Shown one piece after another: positions 44,771-55,400 of a stretch of 64,000 nt of DNA. The notes beneath the pieces were generated by a model. That model was not told the origin of the DNA. It made no database searches and saw only the letters and a list, made by a program, of their open reading frames with translations. Position 1 is the stretch's first letter. Every line of letters begins with the position of its first letter. The translations under genes and the position numbers were made by a program. Origin of the DNA: Cornus controversa (lineage: Eukaryota; Streptophyta; Magnoliopsida; Cornales; Cornaceae). The DNA lies in NCBI GenBank assembly GCA_026545225.1, contig CM048849.1:42494336-42558335 (forward strand). Direction: 5' to 3'.

Positions 44771-46433
44771 ACACTTTCAATCTACTGCACTTTACCCCAA
44801 AATGTGAGGTACTTCCATACAGATACATGTATAACTTCTGCTTCAGCCAGGAAGGAGCTACCTCGGGCCAGAGGGGGGTGTCACACCTATCATTTTAAGA
44901 TCATAATAATACTCTCACGAAATATTTGCTAAAAATCCCATATATATAAACTCACTTCCACTAAACTTAAAATTTTGTACTCTCTAGGCCTCCCAAGCGG
45001 TAACCCTAGCCCATCAACGTCTCTCTCTCACGAAGAACATAACTGTTGGTAACACTACCCTTGTTGTCTTTATTTTTTTAAATTTCTCATAAATTTATTT
45101 TATATTATTATTTTAAAGAGTTTTCAATTTGATTTTGTTAGAAATAAATAAGATGAACATCTGGAACCAAATCGGTTCCCAAAGAGATTCATGATTGGGT
45201 TTAGTTTTTTTTTTTTCCAGCAATTTTCATGGGTTTAGGGTTGTTGACTTCTTGTTGTAGTAATCGGTTCATCTTATGGGGCTTCTGGAGTTGGCTTTTG
45301 AATGACATGCCTTATTAATAAAGATGTATTCAATTTTTTTTATTTAATAGTTGATTTTTTTTTTATAAAAAAAAATTATGGTTGTTCAAAGTTGGCACCC
45401 CCCACCTCCAAAAAAAAAAAAAAACAATTGAGTCCGTCTCAACTTTTGGTCCCAAAATTCATTAATAAAAAATCATTTGGTCCCTCCAAATTTTTTTTCT
45501 TCTTTCAAAACAGTTATTTATTGGCTCAAAAAATAGTGAGCTTGTATTTTTTCTTTTGAAGTCCAATTTTATGAAAAAGAAATGTAAGTTTATTACTAGG
45601 GTTGTCTTTCCTGTAACATATCATTTCTATATTTACATTTACATATATACACACACATATACTATCGATTATATGAATTCAAGAGAGAAAAAGAAAAAAT
45701 TACACTAACATTCATTTATCTTTAATAAAGATACATGACATTTCTTGTTAGACATTTTTGTTAAATGGTGTTTACAGGAAAAATATTTTAAATTATGTGA
45801 TAATCTCCATCTGCAAGTCTTTGGAGAACCGAAAACAAGGAAAAATTAAAGTATTATTATATCAAGATGACAAAAGTGTTATTGAAACTTAGAGAGGTGT
45901 TTGGATATTTTACTCTTAAAATAAAGATTACTAAAATTTAATAAATATAAATAAATTAAAACATAAAGTAAATAAAATACATAGGTAAAAGAGGTTGTAT
46001 AAGGATATAAATATGTTTCAACATGATATATTGAGCTTTGTGAGCCGATTTGAGTGTGAATTCGTGAGTTTCGGTATTGAAAACGACCAATACAGTTACG
46101 AATCCGCCTTTTAGAGAACATAGACCTAAATCTTATATATATATATGATGTACAATTATCTATGTGTAATAATATTTCAATTTATCAATTAATTATGAAT
46201 TAAATTATATTAATGTGTTCAAGAATATTCATATTTTTTAATGATAAAAATAAAACTTTAAACGAATTGATTTTGATTCAAGTGTTTCTTTGTCAAGAAT
46301 CAGAGATCATTTTTTTAATTTCTACTATGCAATCTGAACTTATCGACAAAAACGAATCAATTTAAATACTCCTTTATGTTTCGATGGTGACTCGTAACAA
46401 TATTTTGCCTAAATAATAAACACCCCCTAATAC
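44771..46433. other. Intergenic DNA upstream of the plus-strand UGT
   Basis: GAGGGGGGTGTCACA near 44873 looks like the end of a gypsy-type LTR, with no element attached. The rest is AT-rich with long A and T runs (45360-45425). No gene. Confidence 0.45.
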
Positions 46434-46574
46434 GTGCTACGCAAGACTCGCCCAATAGGGTTGATTGGCCTGCAACTTCAAAAACTGTCCACACACTCTT
46501 CTGTCCCAACTCCCAACGCTTCCCTATTTCACATCGAGCAAGCGGTCTCAGAATTCACTCAAATCCAACCAAAA

Positions 46575-48098
46575 ATGGGCGGCTCTCAAGAACACATAGT
46601 GATGTTACCTTTCATGGCACAAGGCCATCTCATCCCTTTCTTGGCTCTAGCAAAGCAGATCCATCAAAGAACTGGCTTCACAATCACCATAGCCAACACA
46701 CCTCTCAACATCAAATACCTCCACTCAACCATCTCCAAAGACCCATCAACAGCCTTACCCTCACAATCCCAGATCCACCTAGTCGCACTTCCCTTCAACA
46801 GCTCCGACCATGGCTTGCCACCCAACACCGAGAACACCGAGGCCTTGTCTTTGAATCAAGTAGTTGCATTGTTTCAGTCCTCATCGGCCCTAGCAGCGCC
46901 TGTCAGAAGACTTGTCTTAGACATAGCTGAAAAAGAAGGCAAGCCTCCACTTTGCATAGTGTCTGATGTGTTCTTTGGATGGGCTAATGAGGTTGCCAAT
47001 AGTCTTGGGATTGTCAATGTTAGTTTTAGCACTGGTGGTGCATATGGCACTGCAGCCTATGTTTCTCTGTGGCAGAACCTCCCACATCGGTTATCTGAAA
47101 CCGATGAGTTTCAGCTACCGGGTTTTCCTGACTCGACTCGATTTCATATATCCCAACTTCATCAGTTCCTGAGAGCTGCTGATGGTACTGATGCTTGGTC
47201 TCGGTTTTTTCAGCCACAGATTGGGCTTTCTTTAGGCTCTTCTGGGTGGTTGTGCAACACAGTAGAGGAAATTGAGCCTTTGGGTTTAGAAATTCTTAGG
47301 AAGTATACAAAACTTCCTGTTTGGACAATTGGTCCTCTTCTGCCTGAATCCCTGCTCAACCCTTCATCATCAACATCTTCCAATTCAAATATCTCTCACC
47401 AACGTACAGGCAGAGAACCTGGACTATCTCCTCAGAAATGTCTTGAGTGGCTTGACTTTCATGAAAAACACTCTGTTCTTTACATTTCATTTGGGTCCCA
47501 GAACACAATTTCTGCTACCCAGATGATGGAATTAGCTAAGGGTTTGGAAGACAGTGGCATTGCATTCATATGGGTCATTAGGCCTCCTTTTGGTTTTGAC
47601 TTGAAAGGCGAATTTAGAGCTGAATGGTTGCCAGATGGGTTCGAAGAACGAGTGGCCAAGACCAGACAGGGATTGTTGGTGCACAAATGGGCTCCTCAGT
47701 TGGAGATTTTGTCACACAAATCGACCGGGGCGTTTCTCAGCCACTGCGGGTGGAATTCGGTGTTGGAGAGCTTGAGCCAAGGCATACCGATGATAGGATG
47801 GCCGTTGGCTGCCGAGCAGGCCTATAATTCTAAGATGCTGATGGAGGATATGGGAGTGTGTGTGGAGCTGACTAGAGGATTGCAGGGTAGTATTGTGAAG
47901 GAGGAGGTGAAGAAGGTGATTGAAACAGTGATGGACAAGAAGCGGAAAGGAGAGGAAATGAGGAAAAAGGCAGTTGAAATTAAAGAGTTGATAAGAGCAG
48001 CAGTGAGAGAAGAGGAAGGTCATAAGGGGTCTTCTCTTCAAGCAATGGATGATTTTATAGCTACCCTTTTCTCCAAAGAGAGAAGGGCTATCACTTAG
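46575..48098 (+). CDS. UGT92A1: UDP-glycosyltransferase 92A1-like, single exon, 507 aa
   Basis: Second intact UGT92A1-type enzyme. Same layout as the minus-strand copy: catalytic His18 in the LPFMAQGHLIPF motif, Asp131 in CIVSDVFFGW, PSPG box at residues 372-415 ending GWPLAAEQ. Differences between the two cluster at residues 51-120 (acceptor-side N-terminal domain) and in the Ser-rich loop near 255-265, so acceptor choice may differ. The frame is open 47 codons farther upstream (to 46434), but the ATG at 46575 is chosen because it aligns with the paralogue's start and the upstream part matches the paralogue's 5' UTR (TCTCAGAATTCACT). Ends ...LFSKERRAIT. The two genes are divergent, 8.6 kb apart. 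Confidence 0.95.
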   Translation: MGGSQEHIVMLPFMAQGHLIPFLALAKQIHQRTGFTITIANTPLNIKYLHSTISKDPSTALPSQSQIHLVALPFNSSDHGLPPNTENTEALSLNQVVALFQSSSALAAPVRRLVLDIAEKEGKPPLCIVSDVFFGWANEVANSLGIVNVSFSTGGAYGTAAYVSLWQNLPHRLSETDEFQLPGFPDSTRFHISQLHQFLRAADGTDAWSRFFQPQIGLSLGSSGWLCNTVEEIEPLGLEILRKYTKLPVWTIGPLLPESLLNPSSSTSSNSNISHQRTGREPGLSPQKCLEWLDFHEKHSVLYISFGSQNTISATQMMELAKGLEDSGIAFIWVIRPPFGFDLKGEFRAEWLPDGFEERVAKTRQGLLVHKWAPQLEILSHKSTGAFLSHCGWNSVLESLSQGIPMIGWPLAAEQAYNSKMLMEDMGVCVELTRGLQGSIVKEEVKKVIETVMDKKRKGEEMRKKAVEIKELIRAAVREEEGHKGSSLQAMDDFIATLFSKERRAIT

Positions 48099-48675
48099 TT
48101 GAAAATTAGATTAGGACCATTTGTCTTTATTTCATTCTCATCTCCTAAGTGAACTTGATGATCATTGCGGAATAAATGTCTTATAATTTGTTTGACTTGG
48201 AATAGATCATTGACTTCTAAATTTAATCTGTTTCTGTGGAAAATCATTTCTAAAAGACAAACAATTCCATGAAAAACATTGTGCAGGAGAAATGTGTGCC
48301 TACAGCCAATCAACATTGCCTGTCTGACCTTTGTTTACTGGCACAGGTAATTCTTTTACATGTGGAATAGATATTGCACTGTCTTGTATGACCTTCGTTT
48401 ACTGGTTTTAGGTGAAAGTGTCAAACAATTATAGGTAGCCGAAAAGAGAGAGATTCATATCACTGTCAACACACGCACCATATATATTTGATATATAATT
48501 GAGAACTCACAAACAACATAATGTAAAATACAGTGGTAAGAACATGAATACTGAAAAGAACCATTAGAAGTACTTCAGCATTATTTTATTTTTTTGATAA
48601 ATAGTACTTCAGCATTATTAACCATAGGCTTAAGATAATACTAGTTTTTTTATTTTTATTTTTTATTGACAAAGT
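48099..48675. other. 3' flank of the plus-strand UGT
   Basis: Non-coding. 48099-48480 is homologous to the flank of the other UGT (36451 downwards). CCTTTGTTTACTGG / CCTTCGTTTACTGG occurs twice (48331 and 48391). A tandem of AGTACTTCAGCATTATT (48568 and 48603) follows. Confidence 0.6.
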
Positions 48676-48993
48676 CTAGCATTTGGCTGGATGAGGAAGC
48701 TTGCACTTGTCTGGGAGCTGCATAGCAAGGTTTGGATCAATTCCAAGGGCAGGCAACATTGTGGACTTCTTGTAGGAGCATAGGCAGGGGATGTCAGCAT
48801 GCGACAGTGCCGAGCAGCAGGCGGCCGTAGGCGCCGTTGGTTTCGGAGCAGTCACCGAAGGCTTGCAAGCCATCAGACCCTCACTGGACATGTTGCACAA
48901 GGATTGGGCATAGCACAGCTCAAGAACCACCCCATTGCTGGCTATGGCAACCAACAATAGAGCCACAACTGCAGCCCTATGACATGCCTTCAT
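48676..48993 (-). CDS. DIR1-like: DIR1-like non-specific lipid-transfer protein, 105 aa
   Basis: Small secreted lipid-binding protein. Residues 1 to about 29 form a signal peptide (VVALLLVAIA core). The mature part has the eight-cysteine motif at residues 33, 43, 59, 60, 70, 72, 97 and 105, spacing C-X9-C-X15-CC-X9-C-X-C-X24-C-X7-C, which fits type IV nsLTPs, the group of Arabidopsis DIR1 (systemic-resistance lipid signalling). The segment HADIPCLC is typical. Single exon. Start is the only ATG before the signal peptide; a TATA box lies about 70 bp upstream. Membership in the DIR1 group is well supported; a role in systemic resistance is inference. Confidence 0.92.
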   Translation of the reverse strand: MKACHRAAVVALLLVAIASNGVVLELCYAQSLCNMSSEGLMACKPSVTAPKPTAPTAACCSALSHADIPCLCSYKKSTMLPALGIDPNLAMQLPDKCKLPHPAKC

Positions 48994-49059
48994 TTTCTAT
49001 AGATTTAGCTCTCTTAATTGGTGTGTTTGTTTTGAAAAGCTTGCAAATGGGTATGTTGT

Positions 49060-49067
49060 TTATATAG
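49060..49067 (-). promoter_or_regulatory. TATA box of the nsLTP gene
   Basis: Minus strand reads CTATATAAAC, about 70 bp before the ATG, leaving a short 5' UTR of about 35-40 bp. Confidence 0.7.
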
Positions 49068-49279
49068 AAATTGAATGGAAGTGATACTGTGAGGAATGTG
49101 AGGGTGTGAAGCTACAGATTGTGCAGTCCGTGAGTGTCCTTTGGCATATTTTGTGGGGGACTAGCTACTGTGGTGTCACGGGCTCTGAATTTGGTGTTTG
49201 GTGTGGAGACTCTTTCCTCTATTTTTTTTTTTATTCAGGACAATAATTGATCAATAATGATTTCAGAACAATAATTGTT

Positions 49280-51206
49280 GCCCGAGCAGGTTGGAATTCT
49301 CACCATGTACATAACTTCCCATACAGGTAAAAGAAGTATCCAATGCACTAACAAAAATTTTAGAAAGATCCCAACAAATCCAAAATTTGCCCATGGCAAA
49401 CCAATTATTTACTTTATTGACATTAGTTTCCACAAACTAAACAAAGGAATATTGAAATTCCTAATTAATCTCCTAATTTCAAAGAATTTTGGAGTATTCA
49501 ACCCTCTGAAACAACCAATGATCATAAGAGAGATAACAACAGAGACACATCAAGCTCCTTTAGAAGAGCCTACACCAATTCCACTTTCTTCTTATTCTTC
49601 TCCTTAACTGGAGACTTACTATTGGATTTCTTAGTGTGCTTTGACTGATCAGAATTTATATGAGGAATTTCATGTAGTAAAACAGACATGTTATCTTAAT
49701 CTAGATTTGCTAAAGTTTGAAGGAGAAAAAGACCTCAGTTTGATGACCTGTAGATGCCTCCAAATGTTGTTGATCCATTTGACCAATCTGATCATCTGAA
49801 TTGTCCTGAATCTGCTTTGGACTATGTTGCTCAACCTGCAGATTAGGGGCAGCCAATCCATGACCTCATTACATGTCTGTAGACTGGTTTCCCTTAGAGG
49901 ATGCACCATGACAAAATTCCACAATACCCATCAGACCCATTTTGGAATCATCCCCTGCTAGAAACATCTTTTTTATTCTTCATTGTCACTAATTCCCAGC
50001 CTTCTTCTGAGTATTGGACATGAACGTCTACTTTGATACTCTCTGATTTCCCATTACAGTTTTCAACCACCTTGTAATTTTTAGAATCATGGCCAAAACC
50101 ACCTTGGCAGTGAAGACATTGTAAAGGTTTCCATTGAAGCTCAGTGGTAATAGGGATCTTTTCCCCTGTAGGAAGAACCAATTTAAACTCCTCGACTAGC
50201 TAGCTTCTTACCAGCCTCAACCTCAATATATATTCTGGCAAAACTCAATCTTTTCTTCAATTCTGTCATGGCATCAGCATATAATGGTTTGCCCACCGCA
50301 CTACCAATATAGCTTGAGCCCTTGGCATTCCAATACTCAACAGGAACATTAGAAAATTTTATCCATATTGAAATCTTATCCAGCTTATCCTTGTGTAAAG
50401 ACATATCCAAGTGACATTTTTTCAACATAATCAGTCTATCTGCAAAATGCCAAGGTCCATTTTCAAGAACAGAGTCCATCTTATGCTCATCTGCGAAAAC
50501 TTAAAGAAGGAAAACCCTTTGTTTGTTCCAAAAACCTCAACCAATCCCTCTCGGTCCCATAGCTTGTGAGCCCAGTTAGCTTGACCCATTAAAGATTCCT
50601 TACACGAATCAATCCCAACCTTTGATAGGATCAGATGTGTTTGGGCACATAAGTGAAGAATTAAACTAGCACGTGACTAGCGGTTGAGTAGACTGACCCT
50701 CCTCCGTAGATTTCATAACAGCCTTGGACATGTGTTGCAAATCGGGAAAGGCCCCCATAACAGACTTAACTGCTTCTGCTGTTTCCATCCCACTCACAGA
50801 TTTCATTCTGCATGTTAACGGCAGAATCTTGGAACTCTGATCAGATTCAGAGTCACTCTAACCCTTCCAGAACCTCGACTTCCATGGATACGATTACCGA
50901 ATCTTCCCCAGCCACCAAAACCACCTCCTCTACAACCAAATCCACCATGATTCCCATAGTCATATTGCGCAGTTGATTCTGGTTAGTTCGCATTTCAACA
51001 ATAGATTTCTGCAATTCATGAATTTTCAGCTTCAAATTTCAATAACCAAATCCTCATCCTTAAACTCAGCACTTTCAGATAGTTGTCTTTTACCTCCTGT
51101 TCATATTTCTGCAGTTCCACCAAATCACTATTTCCATCTCCGATTCCTGCAGTTTCCTCAAATCACTATTCTTCCTCACAGATTTCAGATCCTTTGATTC
51201 TTCCAT
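49280..51206 (-). pseudogene. LINE (L1-type) remnant: DUF4283/zinc-knuckle ORF1 and start of ORF2
   Basis: Minus strand. A likely ORF1 start is at 51206. About 50580-50180 holds a DUF4283-type domain: LWDREGLVEVFGTNKGF, then VLENGPWHFADRLIML, then KPLYADAMTELKKRLSFAR, with frame breaks. About 50140-50090 is the knuckle CLHCQGGFGHDSKNY, where one extra residue and a Cys-to-Tyr change destroy the CCHC pattern. About 49530-49390 shows an endonuclease start (CFRGLNTPKFFEIRRLIR, where the family has WNVRGLN) and further on a GWDLSKIFVSALDTS-like stretch, after which the element is truncated. Not a functional gene. Confidence 0.72.
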
Positions 51207-52017
51207 ACTGGATAAACCGAGAATGCAATTGCCGGCAAAGAAAGAAAGACGCACCAAAACAAAGATAATAGATTCTAAGAAAACAAATCCAACATGAGGA
51301 AGAAATCGCCGGAGTGAAAGAGAAATCGAAATCTAGAAACAAACTTCACAGAGAACGGCTATAGCATAGAAAACAGCTTTCCAACAGGCAAAAATTGATT
51401 AGTAAACAAGATAGAATCAATGTTACCAGGCAAGCATAGCTGTAAACTTGCATAATCATCATGGTCGGAAATCTAGGTCACCATGGTGCTCTGTCTCTCT
51501 CTCTCAAATTTTGTTCTTAATGAAAGTTGTTCTTTGCATACTAGTATGCTCACAGTATGGAAAATGTAATATTGAATATCTGATGATCTTTCATGTTTAG
51601 TTCATATAATCTGATTGAGTAAATTCTAAATACATATGAATGACATATTGACAACTTTTTTTATATAATTTTTAATGCTATTATTATGATGATTGAGAAA
51701 ATGAGTGAAAATTATACAAAAATTTATAATACAAGGGTCCAACTCTTTAGTCATGTCAGTTTTAAAGGCCTCATTTAGAGATCTCCCCTAAGGCTTCAAA
51801 TTATATTGAGCCGGTCCTGATTTAAAAATTAATTAAGGGATAGAACACCTCTGATGCTCATCCCGTTTGTGTGTACATGCAAACATTTTTTGACAAACAA
51901 TGAGATTTGAATAGCAATGCACTGCATAATGATTAATGACCCTCAGGTTACCACAAACTCCCGAGTCACCTCATAAATATTTCACTCTAAATCAGACAAC
52001 GAACACCAACCCCCACC

Positions 52018-52062
<45 letters not shown>

Positions 52063-52404
52063 ACACTACAAAAGAGAGAAAAAGGAAACGGTAAAAAGAA
52101 AAACAAAAAAAGATCATTCAATAACAAAAGTTTGCTTGATACAAATAATTTGATTTTTACAACATTAACACATGTAATACAGATAATTCCATATTTACAG
52201 CAAGAATGAAGTGTAACTAGATATCAAGAAAATAGACGAGAAGTGATCACCAGGGTGCAACTGCCTATTCCTCTGCAATTTTTCCACCCCTTCAACTGTC
52301 TTGATCTGAGGCCCTCATAAGAACAATATGAAACCAACCTTTTCCCACTGATGGCATTTGCAGATCAGCATTATTTTCCATCTAAATTTGGGAATTCAAT
52401 CATA
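51207..52404. other. LINE 5' flank and SPPL 3' flank, no gene seen
   Basis: The left part may hold the LINE 5' UTR (rich in pyrimidines on the plus strand). The right part (52100-52404) should contain the SPPL 3' UTR. Includes the C29(CA)n tract described separately. Confidence 0.5.
52020..52068. repeat. C29 homopolymer followed by (AC)n
   Basis: 29 consecutive C at 52020-52048, then about 9-10 AC units. On the SPPL coding strand this is a G run about 360 bases after the stop codon. Exact length is likely to be unreliable in sequencing. Confidence 0.9.
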
Positions 52405-55400
52405 TCAAGGTTCCCCAAATGGTGATGATTCAGTGCTATAGCTCCAGAGGTGTTTCAGCTCGCCTCGAACCAGACCCAATATGATGGCAACCCCTGATTC
52501 ATGAAGTAGAGAAGGAAGGAAAAAATCAGCGTAATCCAACAAATTCTTTTCAATCTGCAAATAAGGAATGAGATGTCTGCTTAAAGTTGTTGTCACACAA
52601 CAAATACCTAATGTACATGGAACAAGATAGAGGAGAGCAGGTTGACCATGTCCATCCATTAAATACAAGCCTAGATACGTAAAGAAGAGGCCTGCAGATA
52701 AAGGGTAAAAGGAAAAACTCAGGTGTATCATTAAGAGAGTTCACATTTTGGAATGCAGTCAGTAGAAAAAATTAATAAGGAAATACTATATTACTACTAT
52801 ATGTGTTGAAATATCTTTATTATTTTTATTTTATTTATTTGTTAGGTATTTTTATGTAAGATCCTCATGATTATGTAAGATCCCCATAATCATTGGATCA
52901 CGTAAATTGTGGCATCTTTTCTATTTTTCTTTGATTTGGTTTCCTTTTTTGTACCCTATTCTTGTATATAAATATAGCTCTTGGCTCTCGGTTTAAGTAA
53001 GCCAATTACACATTTTACTTTTTTGTATCAGAGCAAAACAAAAACTTCCATCCTCCTTCCCCAACAATGCCACTTTCTCTCACCCTCTCTCATCTTTCCC
53101 TCACCTCTGGCGCACCTACCTCTCCTCCTAACCCTTGTGTTGCACCAACCCTCTGTCTTTGACTTTTTAGGAAAATTCCCTTAGGTTTTTTATGACCTAA
53201 GGGTCCCTTCAGTTTTATTTTACCATTGTGGGCTTCCAGTGTTTGTTCGGCAGCATCTTTGGAGGAAAGCGCCGATTTTTCCAACCTTTTTTTTTTCCTT
53301 TCCTCCCTCTTTGACGTGTGGACCAGCCTTATTTTGGTACTGTGGGTGATTCTAATAGCCAAAAGGACACTTTATCCTTGGTCCAACATACTTTATCTTC
53401 GGAAAAGCATTCTCCAGCGCAGCGGGTTACTAGCATGCTCTTAAATGGGTGCAACTTCGTATCTTGGTCCCAATCTCTTCAACTCTATATTGGAGGGAAA
53501 GGGAAAACTGGTTGGCTTTTGAGTCTGGTCAAGGAACTGGAAAAGACGGGTACTAAATATATTGCATGTGACATGGACAGATGCTCCATTATGGGTTGGA
53601 TCTTCAACTCAATGGAGGAGCATATTTATAATATGTTCATGTTTCACATTTCCGTTTTTTGTCTATATCAAGCCCTTAACAAGAATACCCACTCCCACAA
53701 TGACTCTCGTATCTTTAAACTTTATCAGGAGATTGCTCATGCATCTTAGGAGACACTCAAGCTGTCAGTATCAGAGTATTTTGGGTACCTCCAGTCTAGG
53801 TGGGAAGAATTAGCACAGTATGAACCTCTCTCCGATTTCTCTGAAGATGCTGCAACTCTTTTGGTCAAGAGACTGAACCGCCTGCATACCTACCAGTTTT
53901 TGATGGGTTTATGATCTGAGTATGATGCCGTTAGAACTTAGATCATAAACACCTCTCCTATGCCTGATTTGTATGATGCTTTTGCTATTGTTGATCATGA
54001 GGAGCATAGACATCAGATCTCTCATTCGGTAGCTTTACCAGAGACTCCAGTTGATCAGATGGCTCTTGCTGCTAGCTCTAGAATTTCAGAGGGAAAGGTT
54101 ATTTGTCAACATTGTGGAGCCCTAGGACATGTAAAGGATCATTGCTTGAAGCTTCACCCCAAACTAAAATAGAAATTTTCTCACAATCGTCCTTTTGGCC
54201 GTGGCCGCACTGCTGCAATAGTCGATACTATTGGTGGGTATATTACTCTACAAATTGCTGCTTCTCCTCCTAGACCATCTTTTCAGGACTTCATTCGGTT
54301 AGAGTCCCAAATTTGTCTTTATCTACTAGGGTTGAATCTTCTACTCCCACGGCTATTATAGCTACAGGTACTCCTTTTGCTTTCTATGTTAAAGCAGGCA
54401 AACCTACTTGGTTCTAGATTCAGGAGCCATTGATCACATGACTGGTGAGTTGTCATTATTTTCTACTCCTGGTATCCCTGTTAATTAGTCTGTTAGTCTA
54501 GCTGATGGGTCAACTACCATTATTCGTAATAAAGGAGATGTTCATCTATCGCCTTATATCATTTTCCCATATGTTCTTCATGTTCCTAACATCACATTTA
54601 ATCTTCTATCTATTAGCAAACTTGCCAAATCTCTAAACTGTGCAGTTATTTTCTTTCCTTATTACTGTGTTTTACAGGACTTGTGTTCGAAGAGGATTTT
54701 TGGTAGGAGATATGAGCACGATGGCCTCTACTACTTTGGGGATCCTCCACCGACACCTCCTCCACTTGCTTGAGCCTTCAAATCTCTGTTCTTCCAGTTT
54801 TTAGTTCTCATGATTTTTCTTTTCGGACTTTAAATTTATGGCATGCTCGCCTTGGGCATGTAAACTTTTAGTATTTATGTCTTCTTTTTCCTTCATTAAT
54901 AACGGCTTGTCAGGATAATAAGTTTCAATGTAAGACTTGTGAGCTTTCCAAACATTCTAGAATTGGTTATATTTCTCATATGCATTGTGCACCTAGTATG
55001 TTTGATGTTATACATTCTAATGTGTGGGGTCCTTCTCCATACATTCATTGATGATTATTCCCGCTGCACATAGGTGTATTTAGTTAAAAAGAAATCTGAA
55101 GTTTTGCCCTTGTTCACTCAATTTCTCCAAATGATCAAAACTCAATATAAAACTGTTGTTAAGAATATTAGGTCTGACAATGGTCGTGAATATGTTTCCA
55201 ATGAGTTTCAGTCTTAACTCAATCAATAGGGTATTCTTCATCAGCTTACTTGTCCATATACCCCTGACCAGAATGGTGTGGTAGAGCGTAAAAACCGCCA
55301 CCTAATGTCAGTTGTTCGATGTCTTTTAAGTGGTATGAATGTGCCAAAGTCATATTGGCACATGGCGGTTCTTATAGCTACTTTTCTCATTAATCGTACC

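Noticed and set aside
42620..44772. Multiple 60-116 codon frames rich in S/L/I/Y or E/R/K
   Set aside because: Translations of TA and GA/CT microsatellites and minisatellite units.
46434..46574. 47-codon N-terminal extension of the plus-strand UGT
   Set aside because: The aligned region of the paralogue is 5' UTR, and family members start right before the HIVMLPF segment.
49275..49607. 110-codon plus-strand frame
   Set aside because: Shadow of the minus-strand LINE endonuclease remnant.
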